Part shown: one piece after another, positions 44,171 to 52,670 of the stretch
How the letters are laid out: each line of letters opens with the position of its first letter
Position numbering within the stretch: position 1 is the first letter of the stretch
DNA from: Caballeronia sordidicola
GTDB taxonomy: Bacteria; Pseudomonadota; Gammaproteobacteria; Burkholderiales; Burkholderiaceae
DNA: 64,000 nucleotides
Direction: 5' to 3'
Assembly: GCF_002220365.1 (NCBI RefSeq)
Contig: NZ_MTHB01000262.1
Coordinates: 62,001 to 126,000, forward strand
Position numbers and translations under genes: made by a program
The notes under the pieces: model-generated
What the model was told of the DNA's origin: nothing
The model's database searches: none
Seen by the model: only the letters and a program-made list of their open reading frames with translations

Positions 44171-44944
44171 TTACCGCACCATGCAATCCACGCTACCGCT
44201 CTTCGCACTGGAACTCTGCGCCGCCGGTGCATTCTTGCTGATCGACAGCGGCATCGTAGCCGGTATGCCCTGTGTCGGCGGTATCACTACCGGCGGAGTG
44301 TTCAGGTTGGCTACATAGCCGAACTGGCCGGTCTGAAATACCTGTTGGCCTGCTCCATTGCTGACCACTACGGCGCCCTGCGACACGTCGACATAAAGAC
44401 CATTCTGGGGCGTGTTCCCGCTCGACGTCGGTATGCTGCCGCAATTGCTCTGGCAGAACAGCGCGCCGAAGTTGGTGCCACGTACGCCGATGGTGCCCGT
44501 CGGCGTCTCGAAGCTGACAGCATCATGGTTGCGCTTTCCGATCAGGCCGGTGACCGAGCGCAGACCGCCGTTAACCGCGGATGGCGACTTTGTCCTTCTC
44601 CGGGTGATCCATGTCGTACACGTCGTTTTTGATGACGTGCCGCCCAAATTTAGGTGCGCCGAAGCATTGGCGTTCAGCGTCCCTCCGGCGAGGAGCGTCA
44701 GGTTGCCGGCGGACAGGCCGCCGCCGTGACTGAGGTCGATCAGGCCACCGCTGTTCAGCACGATATTGCCGCTGCCGAAGGTTTTCTGGCCATCGTGCAC
44801 TGCCAGCATCCGTTGCTCGGACAAATCCCGGCCGGGCCTTAGCAATGTGCTGAAGCTGATGAGCCGGGTCGCACCGCAATTCATGCTGAAGCAGATGGTG
44901 AAGATGATGAAACCCCAGACATGACGCTGTCGCCGAGACAGCAT
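44171..44944 (-). CDS. FecR-domain protein with apparent compensating frameshifts
   Basis: 257 residues. The C-terminal half is a clear FecR domain: NGGLRSVTGLIGKRNHDAVSFETPTGTIGVRGTNFGALFC, then LYVDVSQGAVVVSNGAGQQVFQTGQFGYV. Just before it, the annotated frame reads TSSKTTCTTWITRRRTKSPS, which looks wrong. The next frame over the same bases (about 44575-44628) reads KNDVYDMDHPEKDKVAI, as expected for a FecR protein. Two nearby indels therefore seem to have shifted and restored the frame. The N-terminal third is Gly/Asn/Leu-rich and not FecR-like. The gene may be partly degraded. Confidence 0.55.
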   Translation of the reverse strand: MLSRRQRHVWGFIIFTICFSMNCGATRLISFSTLLRPGRDLSEQRMLAVHDGQKTFGSGNIVLNSGGLIDLSHGGGLSAGNLTLLAGGTLNANASAHLNLGGTSSKTTCTTWITRRRTKSPSAVNGGLRSVTGLIGKRNHDAVSFETPTGTIGVRGTNFGALFCQSNCGSIPTSSGNTPQNGLYVDVSQGAVVVSNGAGQQVFQTGQFGYVANLNTPPVVIPPTQGIPATMPLSISKNAPAAQSSSAKSGSVDCMVR

Positions 44945-45057
44945 ATGGTTCCCTGAAGCTAAAGCCAGTGCCTGGGAACGTCGACAAAGGCCTGCTTCAG
45001 CAATCGCAAAGTGAAACGAACAAGAGTCGATGTCAGGCGAATTTCGACAGTAGCGCT

Positions 45058-46260
45058 TTAGAACGCGTGCGTAATCCCGACTGATACAAGGACCTGTTTC
45101 GCCGAGCTGGAGTCCACTCCGGCGCCGGCAATTTCCGCAATTGCCGTCCTCCCCACATTAGCGCCTGCAGAGTTGAAGACCGGCGCTATGCCATCCCCGC
45201 CGGCTTTCTGGAGCACGGCTACGGCGAAGAGGCTGGTGCGCTTGGAAATCGAATAGTTCGTGCCCAGGTTGATCTGCTGGAACGTCGGCTTCAACCCTTC
45301 GTAATCCGCCTTGCCCGCGTTGTAGATATAAGCGCCTCCCACCAGCAGGGCAGGCGTGATGTGATACGTGGCAGTGACTTCGTAGCTATCGAGTTTGAAA
45401 TCGCTGCCGCTACCGGCATTGGCGAAACCATTTGCCACGAAATACTGGCTGTTCTTCAGAAGCGTATGCGAATAGACCAACCCCACGTTCGCATTTCCTA
45501 TGGAATACGACGCGCCCGCGCTAAGGACCTTCATGGCGTTCGCGTCCTGGAGCGCGACGTAGTTGCTCAGCGATCCTACATAATTTCCGTTGGACGCGTA
45601 CACGCCACCCGTTCCGTTTGCGCTGGTCGCGGGCGTGTTGATATCGAGGTAACCGGCCGCAAACGCGAAGGGTCCCGCCGTGTAGGAGCCCGCCAGGGCC
45701 CACACGCGGTTGGTCGAGAAGTCGCCCGCCTGACCACCCAGGCTGAACATGCCGTCCATTTGCAAGCCGTTCCAGACCGGGCTCACATACTTGATCACGT
45801 TGTTGATGCGGATCGACTGGTTAAGGTTGTCCAGGTCACCGAAGTGCGACCCGTAGCCGGTTGCAAAGTTATTGCTCGACGGAAACATCCCCACCGTATC
45901 CGACAGCGAATCGTACTGGCGTCCAAGCGTGATGGTCCCGTAGTTATTCGTCAATCCGACGAACGCCTGACGGCCAAATTCCGTGCCTCCCTGGCCCAGC
46001 CGCCCGTTCTGGATGTTGAAGCCGTTTTCCAAAGTGAAGATTGCTGCATTGCCGCCGCCCAGGTCTTCACGGCCTTTCAATCCCCATCGGTTACATCCGG
46101 GCGGTGCACACGTTTCGGTCTCGTACACAGGCCCCTTGCCAGTGTTATTGACGTAGGTAACCCCAGCCGTCACGAGGCCGTAAAGCGTCACGCTGCTTTG
46201 GGCGAATACGACTTGAGGCGACGCGATTAACGCGCCAATACAGAACCAGCTCTTTTTCAC
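45058..46260 (-). CDS. Burkholderia-type trimeric porin (Gram-negative porin family)
   Basis: 400 residues from the GTG at 46260 (GGAG upstream; the longer reading to 46311 is unlikely). A signal peptide (about 1-21, ending VVFA-QSS) precedes SSVTLYGLVTAGVTYV and RWGLKGREDLGGGNAAIFTLENGF, the hallmark start of betaproteobacterial OmpC-like porins. Many beta-strand patterns follow, and the C-terminus VSVGITHAF ends in Phe as required for barrel assembly. It likely lets small solutes cross the outer membrane. The symporter genes next to it are on the same strand. Confidence 0.93.
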   Translation of the reverse strand: MKKSWFCIGALIASPQVVFAQSSVTLYGLVTAGVTYVNNTGKGPVYETETCAPPGCNRWGLKGREDLGGGNAAIFTLENGFNIQNGRLGQGGTEFGRQAFVGLTNNYGTITLGRQYDSLSDTVGMFPSSNNFATGYGSHFGDLDNLNQSIRINNVIKYVSPVWNGLQMDGMFSLGGQAGDFSTNRVWALAGSYTAGPFAFAAGYLDINTPATSANGTGGVYASNGNYVGSLSNYVALQDANAMKVLSAGASYSIGNANVGLVYSHTLLKNSQYFVANGFANAGSGSDFKLDSYEVTATYHITPALLVGGAYIYNAGKADYEGLKPTFQQINLGTNYSISKRTSLFAVAVLQKAGGDGIAPVFNSAGANVGRTAIAEIAGAGVDSSSAKQVLVSVGITHAF

Positions 46261-46395
46261 GGCGATCTCCAGAAGGCGTGTCGAGGGTGCAAAGCGGGAC
46301 GCGTTCGCCATGTTTTGATGGCGGCCGGGGCGAGCGCGGATAAGTCGAATGAAGGGTTGAACGCGAGTCAGGGATCGCGTTTCAGGTATGGCATC

Positions 46396-47907
46396 TCAGG
46401 CGCCGACCTTGTAGCCGGTGCGCGACGTAGCCGGCGGCGCGGCGCTGTCCAGCAGGCCGATTCCAACGGCGGCCGGCGCAGGTGCCGGCGTGACAAGGCT
46501 GACAAGAATGGTCACGCCAGCGTTGATCGCCATGGCGATCAAGCCAGGCTCCCACTGCGGCCAGTGCGTACCCCAGTAATGCGCGGAGAACGGCGCGAGC
46601 AACGCGATAAAACCCGCCAGCATGCCGGCCAGAACACCCGTTGCACTTGTGCGTCTCCAGAGGAAACCGAGAAACACCCCGGGAGCGAGCATGCCGATAG
46701 CCGAGTACGCATCGAGGAGAATCTTGACCAGCGATCCCTTCTGGGCGAGCGACAAGTACACGGCCACCGCAGCAAAACACACGAGCGAGGCCCGCGATAA
46801 CGCCAGCGATTGACTTTCGCTCAGGCGCGGAGCAAACGGCCGCACGACATTTCGCGTGAAGATCGAACCCGCCGCGACCAGCAGCAGGGCGCCTGGTGCA
46901 AGTGCAAGCAGAAATCCGGTGCCCGCCACCAGCCCGATCACCCAGGACGGATATCGCTCCGACACGAACTGCAGCAACGCGGCGTTCAGGTTGTCGCCGG
47001 GCGGATGCGTATTGGCGAGCAGCGCGGCAAAGCCGAGCAGGATAATGAAGAAGTACGCGAGCGAATACAGCGGTTGCCAAATGGCATTGCGTCGAATGGA
47101 GGTCGCGCTTCGCGCCGAATATGACATCTGGAACAGATGCGGAAACACCCAGTTGCCGAGCGCGATGTTGATAGCGGAGGTCATCAACCAGATGGCGGTG
47201 GTGGGCGAACTGGGGTCGAGTCCCGGAAACTTGCCGATGCCCGGATGCTTCGCTTCGACCATGCCGAAGATATCGAGCAGCGACCCTGCACCTACTTTGC
47301 TTGCCACGGTCGCACTCAGCAACACCACCACGATGATCATCAGCACGTCCTTCACGCCGGCGGCGAACGCAGCCGAGCGGATGCCCGCGACAAACACGAA
47401 CGCAATCATGAGCAGCCCCGCCAGGATGGTCGCCGCGCTGCTTGAGATGGCGTTGTCGAGTGTGAGCTGCACGATCAACCCTAGGCTCACCAACTGGATC
47501 TGGACGTACACGATCAGCGAGGCTATCCCGATCAAGCCGGTGATCACGCCGAGCCAGGGCGCGTCGAAGCGCGCTGCAAAGAAGTCCGCTTGCGTCACGA
47601 GCTTGCCGAGCCGCCCGGCCTTCCAGATCCGGGGCATCAACCAGTACCCGACGGCGTAACTCATCGATACAGAGCAGAACGCAAGATACGCCGGCGCGCC
47701 GAGCGCCCATGCATAGCCGGAAATACCGAGCACGGCGAAGGTGGTGTAGACCTCGCCGGCATTCATGAACCAGAAGATCAGCGTGCCCAGGCTGCGACCG
47801 CCGACCGCCCACTCCGCGAGCGTTGCACTCTTGCGGGTACGCCGCCCGTAAGCGACTGCGCCGACTACGGTTGCGAGCAGGATGCACAGCACGATGGCTA
47901 TTTTCAT
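46396..47907 (-). CDS. Sodium:solute symporter (SSS family)
   Basis: 503 residues from the ATG at 47907. About 13 membrane helices are visible. The SSS family pattern includes FWFMNAGEVYTTFAVLGISGYAWALGAPAYL, VAGIRSAAFAAGVKDVLM and SAINIALGNWVFPHLFQMSYSA. The nearest pattern by eye is the MctP-like or acetate/monocarboxylate group. The start overlaps the end of the DUF3311 gene by four bases, which is the usual pair. It probably takes up a small organic acid. The C-terminal tail is Ala/Pro-rich. Confidence 0.88.
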   Translation of the reverse strand: MKIAIVLCILLATVVGAVAYGRRTRKSATLAEWAVGGRSLGTLIFWFMNAGEVYTTFAVLGISGYAWALGAPAYLAFCSVSMSYAVGYWLMPRIWKAGRLGKLVTQADFFAARFDAPWLGVITGLIGIASLIVYVQIQLVSLGLIVQLTLDNAISSSAATILAGLLMIAFVFVAGIRSAAFAAGVKDVLMIIVVVLLSATVASKVGAGSLLDIFGMVEAKHPGIGKFPGLDPSSPTTAIWLMTSAINIALGNWVFPHLFQMSYSARSATSIRRNAIWQPLYSLAYFFIILLGFAALLANTHPPGDNLNAALLQFVSERYPSWVIGLVAGTGFLLALAPGALLLVAAGSIFTRNVVRPFAPRLSESQSLALSRASLVCFAAVAVYLSLAQKGSLVKILLDAYSAIGMLAPGVFLGFLWRRTSATGVLAGMLAGFIALLAPFSAHYWGTHWPQWEPGLIAMAINAGVTILVSLVTPAPAPAAVGIGLLDSAAPPATSRTGYKVGA

Positions 47908-48185
47908 TGCGCATCTCCCGTGGAAGCGGAGGTTTGTTCCAGGAAAGCGGCTTCTTCGTCTTCTACGCCGGCCCGGCGATCCATGAAGAACACCAGCCCT
48001 ATGACGATGCTCGCCAGGACAATGCCGGCCATCTGCCAGAACATGGGGAAGGGCAGTCCAAACGGCCTCGCGGCGATGTCGTTCACCGCTGGCGCCAACG
48101 CGGCTTGCCAGATGAACGGAATGACCAGCATCCATCGATACCAGTAACGAGGGCGACTTCGCTCACCTTGAAAGTTGCTGTCCAT
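47904..48185 (-). CDS. DUF3311 small membrane protein, partner of the symporter
   Basis: 93 residues from the ATG at 48185, with a strong AGGAGGTG ribosome site. Two membrane helices are at about 15-35 (WMLVIPFIWQAALAPAVND) and 48-68 (MFWQMAGIVLASIVIGLVFFMD). This two-helix layout upstream of an SSS symporter is typical of DUF3311, thought to be an accessory subunit. It overlaps the symporter start by four bases (ATGA). Confidence 0.88.
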   Translation of the reverse strand: MDSNFQGERSRPRYWYRWMLVIPFIWQAALAPAVNDIAARPFGLPFPMFWQMAGIVLASIVIGLVFFMDRRAGVEDEEAAFLEQTSASTGDAQ

Positions 48186-48343
48186 GCCACCTCCTGTAAG
48201 TTCTGACTGCACATATTGTGAGGTGAAGTGTGCACTCAGGCAGCACACAAATTCAAGCATGTCAAAAATAAATGAGGGATATTTTCGCTATAAGGCCGGG
48301 AAAACGCCTAGAAAATCGGGTGACTCTATATAGTCGTGCAGTA

Positions 48344-48372
48344 TTGACGTACAAAATAACGATACGTACACT
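48344..48372 (+). promoter_or_regulatory. Probable promoter of the TIGR04076/aldo-keto reductase operon
   Basis: TTGACG (48344-48349) and TACACT (48367-48372) have 17-base spacing. It lies about 100 bases before the ATG at 48472 in the divergent gap from DUF3311. The -10 box is imperfect. Confidence 0.4.
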
Positions 48373-48471
48373 CGACAAAACTGTATGTTCAGCCTGCACG
48401 AAAATACTTTACATGCCGATGCGGCACGACGGCTGAGCCGTTTATCGCCACCCCTATTCCAGGAGATATCC

Positions 48472-48852
48472 ATGCCTTCCATCCAAGACCCGACTGGCTC
48501 CGCGGACGACGTTTTTGAGTTATACGACCTGCGTGTCGAGGTCGTCGCGCCGGACGGGGCGAAGCTGTATTGCGGCGCAAAGGTTGGTGACTACTTCGAG
48601 TTGAAGGGCGAGATGCTTCATCTGCCGCCCGGTCAGGGTTTCTCCATCTACTCGCTCGCTGCGCTGCTGCCGCTGCTCGCGTCCAAGCAACGGCGGCTGC
48701 ATCCGAACGACTGGATGAGCACCGACGCGGAGGTCGCCTGTCCCGATCCAAACTGCCCCTCGCGTTTCAGGATCGTGCGCTCAGGTCTGCGCCGCTTTAG
48801 CCACGCCGATACCACGGCCGTCAAACTTTCCTCTACGGAGCAACAGCAATGA
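48472..48852 (+). CDS. TIGR04076 family protein
   Basis: 126 residues from the ATG at 48472, with AGGAGA upstream. The segments VEVVAPDGAKLYCGAKVGDYFELKGEMLHLPPGQGFSIYSLAALLPLLASKQR and PDPNCPSRFRIVRSGLRRF fit this small conserved family, whose members often accompany aldo/keto reductases. It has three Cys residues that might bind metal. The function is unknown. Its TGA overlaps the ATG of the reductase gene, so the two are translated together. Confidence 0.82.
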   Translation: MPSIQDPTGSADDVFELYDLRVEVVAPDGAKLYCGAKVGDYFELKGEMLHLPPGQGFSIYSLAALLPLLASKQRRLHPNDWMSTDAEVACPDPNCPSRFRIVRSGLRRFSHADTTAVKLSSTEQQQ

Positions 48853-49907
48853 GTTCGCAGTACAGCATCGACCTCGCCCCCGGTTACACGATTTCGCGTC
48901 TTCTCAAAGGCGGCTGGCAACTCGCCGGTGGTCACGGTTCGGTCGATCGGGAAGCGGCAATCGCCGACATGGCGGCCTACTACGAAGCCGGTATCACGAC
49001 GTTCGACTGCGCGGATATCTACACGGGCGTAGAAGAAATGATCGGTGAATTCCGCCGCGATTACCTGGCTCGCAATGGCCAGGACAGCCTTCGCGATTTG
49101 CGCGTTCATACCAAGTACGTGCCCGATCTCGCGACGCTGCCCACGCTCGATCGCCAGCAGGTCGAGCGGACCATCGACCGGTCGCTGGCTCGCCTGGGCG
49201 TCGAACGTCTCGACTTAGTGCAGTTCCATTGGTGGGACTACAACGTGCCGCGTTATCTCGAGACGGCGCACTGGCTCACCGAGTTGCAGCGGGCAGGAAA
49301 GATCGCGCATCTTGGCGGCACCAATTTCGATACCTCGCACACTCGCGAACTTGTTGAAGGCGGAACGCCGCTCGTCAGCATGCAGGTTCAATACTCGTTG
49401 CTGGATCAGCGTCCGTTGCCGACGCTTTCGCCGTTTTGTGCGAGCGCGGGCATGCAACTGCTGTGCTACGGCACGGTCGCGGGAGGTTTTCTTTCGGAGC
49501 GCTGGTTGGCCAAGAGCGAGCCGACCGACGATCTCGAGAACCGGTCGCTCGTCAAATACAAACTGATGATCGATGACTTCGGGGGCTGGGATTTGTTTCA
49601 GCAGCTTTTGTCTGTGCTGAAGGGAATCGCGGAGCGCCATGCGGTGTCCATCCCGACTATCGCGATGCGCTGGGTGCTGCAGCAACCGCAGGTCGCAGCG
49701 ATTATTGTCGGTGTCCGACGTGGCGATCACTTGCCCGATCACTTGCGCGTCATGCAGGCAACGCTCGATCCAACCGATCTGGCGGCACTCGACGCCGTAT
49801 TGGCCCAGCGTCGTCTACTTGATGGCGATGTTTACAGCAGCGAGCGAGATCTGGAAGGACGCCACGGACGGGTCATGAAATACGACCTGAATGAGACGCC
49901 GCACTGA
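48849..49907 (+). CDS. Aldo/keto reductase
   Basis: 352 residues with the (beta/alpha)8 aldo/keto reductase pattern: ISRLLKGGWQLAGGHG, the catalytic region FDCADIYTGVEEMIGEF with Asp and Tyr, and ERLDLVQFHWWDYNVPRYLE in place of the usual LDLLQLH. The NADPH-binding end is IVGVRRGDHLPDHL. It should reduce an aldehyde or ketone with NADPH. Coupled to TIGR04076 by an ATGA overlap. The ending is followed by a terminator-like hairpin. Confidence 0.9.
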   Translation: MSSQYSIDLAPGYTISRLLKGGWQLAGGHGSVDREAAIADMAAYYEAGITTFDCADIYTGVEEMIGEFRRDYLARNGQDSLRDLRVHTKYVPDLATLPTLDRQQVERTIDRSLARLGVERLDLVQFHWWDYNVPRYLETAHWLTELQRAGKIAHLGGTNFDTSHTRELVEGGTPLVSMQVQYSLLDQRPLPTLSPFCASAGMQLLCYGTVAGGFLSERWLAKSEPTDDLENRSLVKYKLMIDDFGGWDLFQQLLSVLKGIAERHAVSIPTIAMRWVLQQPQVAAIIVGVRRGDHLPDHLRVMQATLDPTDLAALDAVLAQRRLLDGDVYSSERDLEGRHGRVMKYDLNETPH

Positions 49908-49925
49908 TTCGTCGTTGTGTGTCGG

Positions 49926-49956
49926 GCCCGCGTAGACATTTACGACGTCTGCGGGC
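49926..49956. terminator. Hairpin between convergent genes
   Basis: GCCCGCGTAGAC pairs with GTCTGCGGGC with a two-base bulge, around a loop of about nine bases. It lies between the aldo/keto reductase gene and the convergent transporter gene and can serve both. T tracts are poor. Confidence 0.5.
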
Positions 49957-49971
49957 TCCTCGCCTGCTCAA

Positions 49972-51288
49972 TCAATCCAGCGCCTTGTGCGACTTTTCAT
50001 CCATGAACGCGACGGCGATCAACCCCAGCAGACCGCAGCCGATCACATACCAAGCGGGCGCAAGCGTGCTACCGGTCGCGATGATCAGTGAAGTCACGAA
50101 GAATTGCGCGAACCCCCCAAAAATCGCGACCCCGATGCTATAGACCACGGCCCCGCCGGTCGCCCGCACCGAGCGCGGGAAGAGCTCACCGAGCATCGCG
50201 CCAACGCCGCCGACGTTGATCGCGTGGATCGACGAAAGAAGCGTGACGACCGTGAGCAGCGTGCTGGTCGTGGGCCATCGGTTCAATGCAACGAAGGCTG
50301 GATAGATCGCGAGCAACAGCACGACGCGGGAGCCTTGTGCGAGCGTGTTGCGTCCGAAGCGGTCGGTCAGGTATCCACCGACCGGTGCGAGCACAAAAAT
50401 AATCGCGCCCGATACACAACCTGACAGCATCGCGATGCCAGGCGGCAGGCCGAGCGTCTTGACGGCGTAGATCGACAGATAGAACACGATGATGAAATGC
50501 GCCGATGTACCGGCAATCGTCAGTCCCAGGCCCATTAGCACGGCGCGCCTGTGATCGCGGAGTACATCGAGCAGAGGTAGCTTCGGTGCCTTTTGCTGCG
50601 GGGTGGGCATGGGCTCTTCTTCGAGCGTCTTGCGCAACCACCAGCCGACCGGCACGATCAGTGTGCCGATCAGGAACGGCACGCGCCATCCCCAGCTTTC
50701 GAGTTGTGCGGTCGTAAGCGTTGCCGTCAGCGCTACGCCGGTCAACGCGCCCGCGAGCGCGGCGAGACCCTGGCTCGCGAACTGCCACGACGCATACAGG
50801 CCGCGCCGGTTGGGCGGCGCTTGTTCGAGTAGCAGCGTAGTCGATGCCCCCACTTCGCCGCCCGCCGAAAATCCTTGAATGAGCCGTGCGACCACCAGGA
50901 TGATGGGCGCTGCGACCCCCGCTTGTCCGTACGTCGGCGCGACGGCGATCATCGCCGTGCCGACTGCCATCAGCCCGAGCGTGAGTACCATCGCCTTCTT
51001 GCGTCCGGCGCGATCCGCGTACATGCCGATCACAAGCCCGCCCACGGGCCGCGTGAAAAAGCCGACACCGAAGCTCGCGACCGCCAGCAACAACTGCCCG
51101 ACCGGATCGTGTACGGGAAAGAACAGCTTCCCGATCAGCAAGGCGAAGAACCCATAGACGGTAAAGTCGTAGAACTCGAGCGCGTTACCCACTGCTGCAG
51201 CGGTGACAAGCCGCGCGCGGCTTTGTTTGCGGTGACCTGGGGCCGCGCGCGGCGCAACGTCGAGGCCTGATACGGTCGGTATGCTCAT
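49972..51288 (-). CDS. MFS transporter of the metabolite:H+ symporter (MHS) type
   Basis: 438 residues with 12 membrane helices. MHS signatures are evident: NALEFYDFTVYGFFALLIGKLFFP, FFTRPVGGLVIGMYADRAGRKKAM and ARLIQGFSAGGEVGASTTLLLEQAP. Relatives carry citrate, proline/betaine, shikimate or alpha-ketoglutarate with protons. It lies 64 bases downstream of the M20 amidohydrolase gene, so its cargo is probably the N-acyl substrate or the product of that enzyme. This is inferred from neighbourhood. Confidence 0.9.
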   Translation of the reverse strand: MSIPTVSGLDVAPRAAPGHRKQSRARLVTAAAVGNALEFYDFTVYGFFALLIGKLFFPVHDPVGQLLLAVASFGVGFFTRPVGGLVIGMYADRAGRKKAMVLTLGLMAVGTAMIAVAPTYGQAGVAAPIILVVARLIQGFSAGGEVGASTTLLLEQAPPNRRGLYASWQFASQGLAALAGALTGVALTATLTTAQLESWGWRVPFLIGTLIVPVGWWLRKTLEEEPMPTPQQKAPKLPLLDVLRDHRRAVLMGLGLTIAGTSAHFIIVFYLSIYAVKTLGLPPGIAMLSGCVSGAIIFVLAPVGGYLTDRFGRNTLAQGSRVVLLLAIYPAFVALNRWPTTSTLLTVVTLLSSIHAINVGGVGAMLGELFPRSVRATGGAVVYSIGVAIFGGFAQFFVTSLIIATGSTLAPAWYVIGCGLLGLIAVAFMDEKSHKALD

Positions 51289-51352
51289 GTCTTCTCTCGA
51301 AACGCGGTGCGTGCTGCAGGTGGGGGCGGGTTTGAAATGAGGTTCGGACGAG

Positions 51353-52534
51353 TCAGTCGGCCAGATACGCTTCGCTCAGGCGCACCCAGTAGCTCGCGCC
51401 GATGGCAAGAATGTCGTCGTTGAAGTCGTAGCCGGGGTTGTGGACCATGCAGCTTCCCTTGCCCTCGACGCCATTGCCGATCCAGGCGTACGCACCCGGG
51501 ACGACTTCGGCCATGAAGGCGAAGTCCTCGCTGCCCATGAGCGGATGCGCCTGGGTATCCACCCGTTGCGTACCGAGCATCTTCTGCGCGACTTCAGCCG
51601 CGAACGCGGTCGGTTCCGGATGATTGACGAGCACGGGATAACCCCATTCATAGTCGATCTCCGCCTCTACCCCGAACGACGCTGCCTGCGCATGCACAAG
51701 CGCCGTGATGCGTTGCCGCAAAAGGTCGCGCACAGCGGGATCGAGCGCACGGATCGACAGTTTCATCTCGGCGGTCTGCGGAATCACGTTGAAGGTGTCG
51801 CCGGCTTTCACGCTGCCCACCGAGATTACCGCCGACTTCTGCGAATCAATTTCCCGCGCCACAATGCTCTGCAGCGCGAGGATGATGCCCGCTACCGCGG
51901 GCATGGGGTCACGTGACAGGTGTGGCAACGCGCCGTGCCCGCCTAACCCGCGCAGCACGATCGTGGCGCGGTCGGCTGAGGCCATCGCGGGGCCGGTGCA
52001 GAAGTTCATGCCGCCGGTTTCGTAGCCCGGCATGTTGTGCAGTCCGAACACGGCGTCGCAGGGAAACTGCTCGAAGAGACCGTCTTGAATCATCGCCCGC
52101 GCGCCGCCGTAGCTTTCTTCGGCCGGCTGGAAGATCAACGTCAGCGTGCCGGAAAACTGCCGGCTTTCGGCGAGATAACGCGCGGCGCACAGGAGCATCG
52201 CGGTGTGGCCGTCGTGACCGCAGGCGTGCATCGTCTTCGGGACTGCGCTGGTGTAGGGAAGGCCGGTCGCCTCCTCGATGGGCAGCGCGTCCATGTCGGC
52301 GCGCAAGCCGATGCGCCGGCTGCCGTTGCCCAGCTTCAGCACGCCGACCACGCCAGTCTTGCCTAGGCCGCGTGTCACTTCGTAGCCCCATTGCGTGAGC
52401 AGGCTGGCGACCAGGTCGCCGGTTGCCCGCTCCTGGAAAGCGAGCTCGGGATTTGCGTGGATCTGGCGCCGCACGGCGATAAGGTCCGGCGCAATGGCGG
52501 CAATTCCGGGAATGACGGGATCGACTGACAGCAT
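51353..52534 (-). CDS. M20 amidohydrolase (hippurate hydrolase/N-acyl amino acid amidase type)
   Basis: 393 residues from the ATG at 52534 with AAGGAG upstream. The dinuclear metal site is recognisable: MHACGHDGHTAMLL, QPAEESYGGARAMI and FGLHNMPGYETG, with MGSEDFAFMAEVVPGAY near the end. This is the usual M20D pattern of enzymes that cut N-acyl or N-aroyl amino acids or indole conjugates. It is soluble, with no signal peptide. It is transcribed before the MHS transporter and divergent from a LysR regulator, suggesting a small uptake-and-hydrolysis operon. Confidence 0.92.
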   Translation of the reverse strand: MLSVDPVIPGIAAIAPDLIAVRRQIHANPELAFQERATGDLVASLLTQWGYEVTRGLGKTGVVGVLKLGNGSRRIGLRADMDALPIEEATGLPYTSAVPKTMHACGHDGHTAMLLCAARYLAESRQFSGTLTLIFQPAEESYGGARAMIQDGLFEQFPCDAVFGLHNMPGYETGGMNFCTGPAMASADRATIVLRGLGGHGALPHLSRDPMPAVAGIILALQSIVAREIDSQKSAVISVGSVKAGDTFNVIPQTAEMKLSIRALDPAVRDLLRQRITALVHAQAASFGVEAEIDYEWGYPVLVNHPEPTAFAAEVAQKMLGTQRVDTQAHPLMGSEDFAFMAEVVPGAYAWIGNGVEGKGSCMVHNPGYDFNDDILAIGASYWVRLSEAYLAD

Positions 52535-52604
52535 GACTAACTCCTTATTACGTTTCGATATTCGGCGTGACAGCACTCGGTCAAGCATATAAAGTCAAAA
52601 GGAA

Positions 52605-52645
52605 AACCAAAAGACAGTTAATTAAATTTACGACTACCTTTGGTT
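52605..52645. promoter_or_regulatory. Inverted repeat between the amidohydrolase and LysR genes
   Basis: AACCAAA (52605-52611) and TTTGGTT (52639-52645) are perfect inverted copies spanning the AT-rich divergent gap. They could be the LysR binding region that controls both directions. Confidence 0.4.
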
Positions 52646-52670
52646 GTCGGTATAAACCCTGAATTTCCCG

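Noticed and set aside
46382..47914. Long minus-strand open frame of 510 codons
   Set aside because: It overlaps the sodium:solute symporter in another frame and is Arg/His/Cys-rich without hydrophobic segments, a GC-rich shadow.
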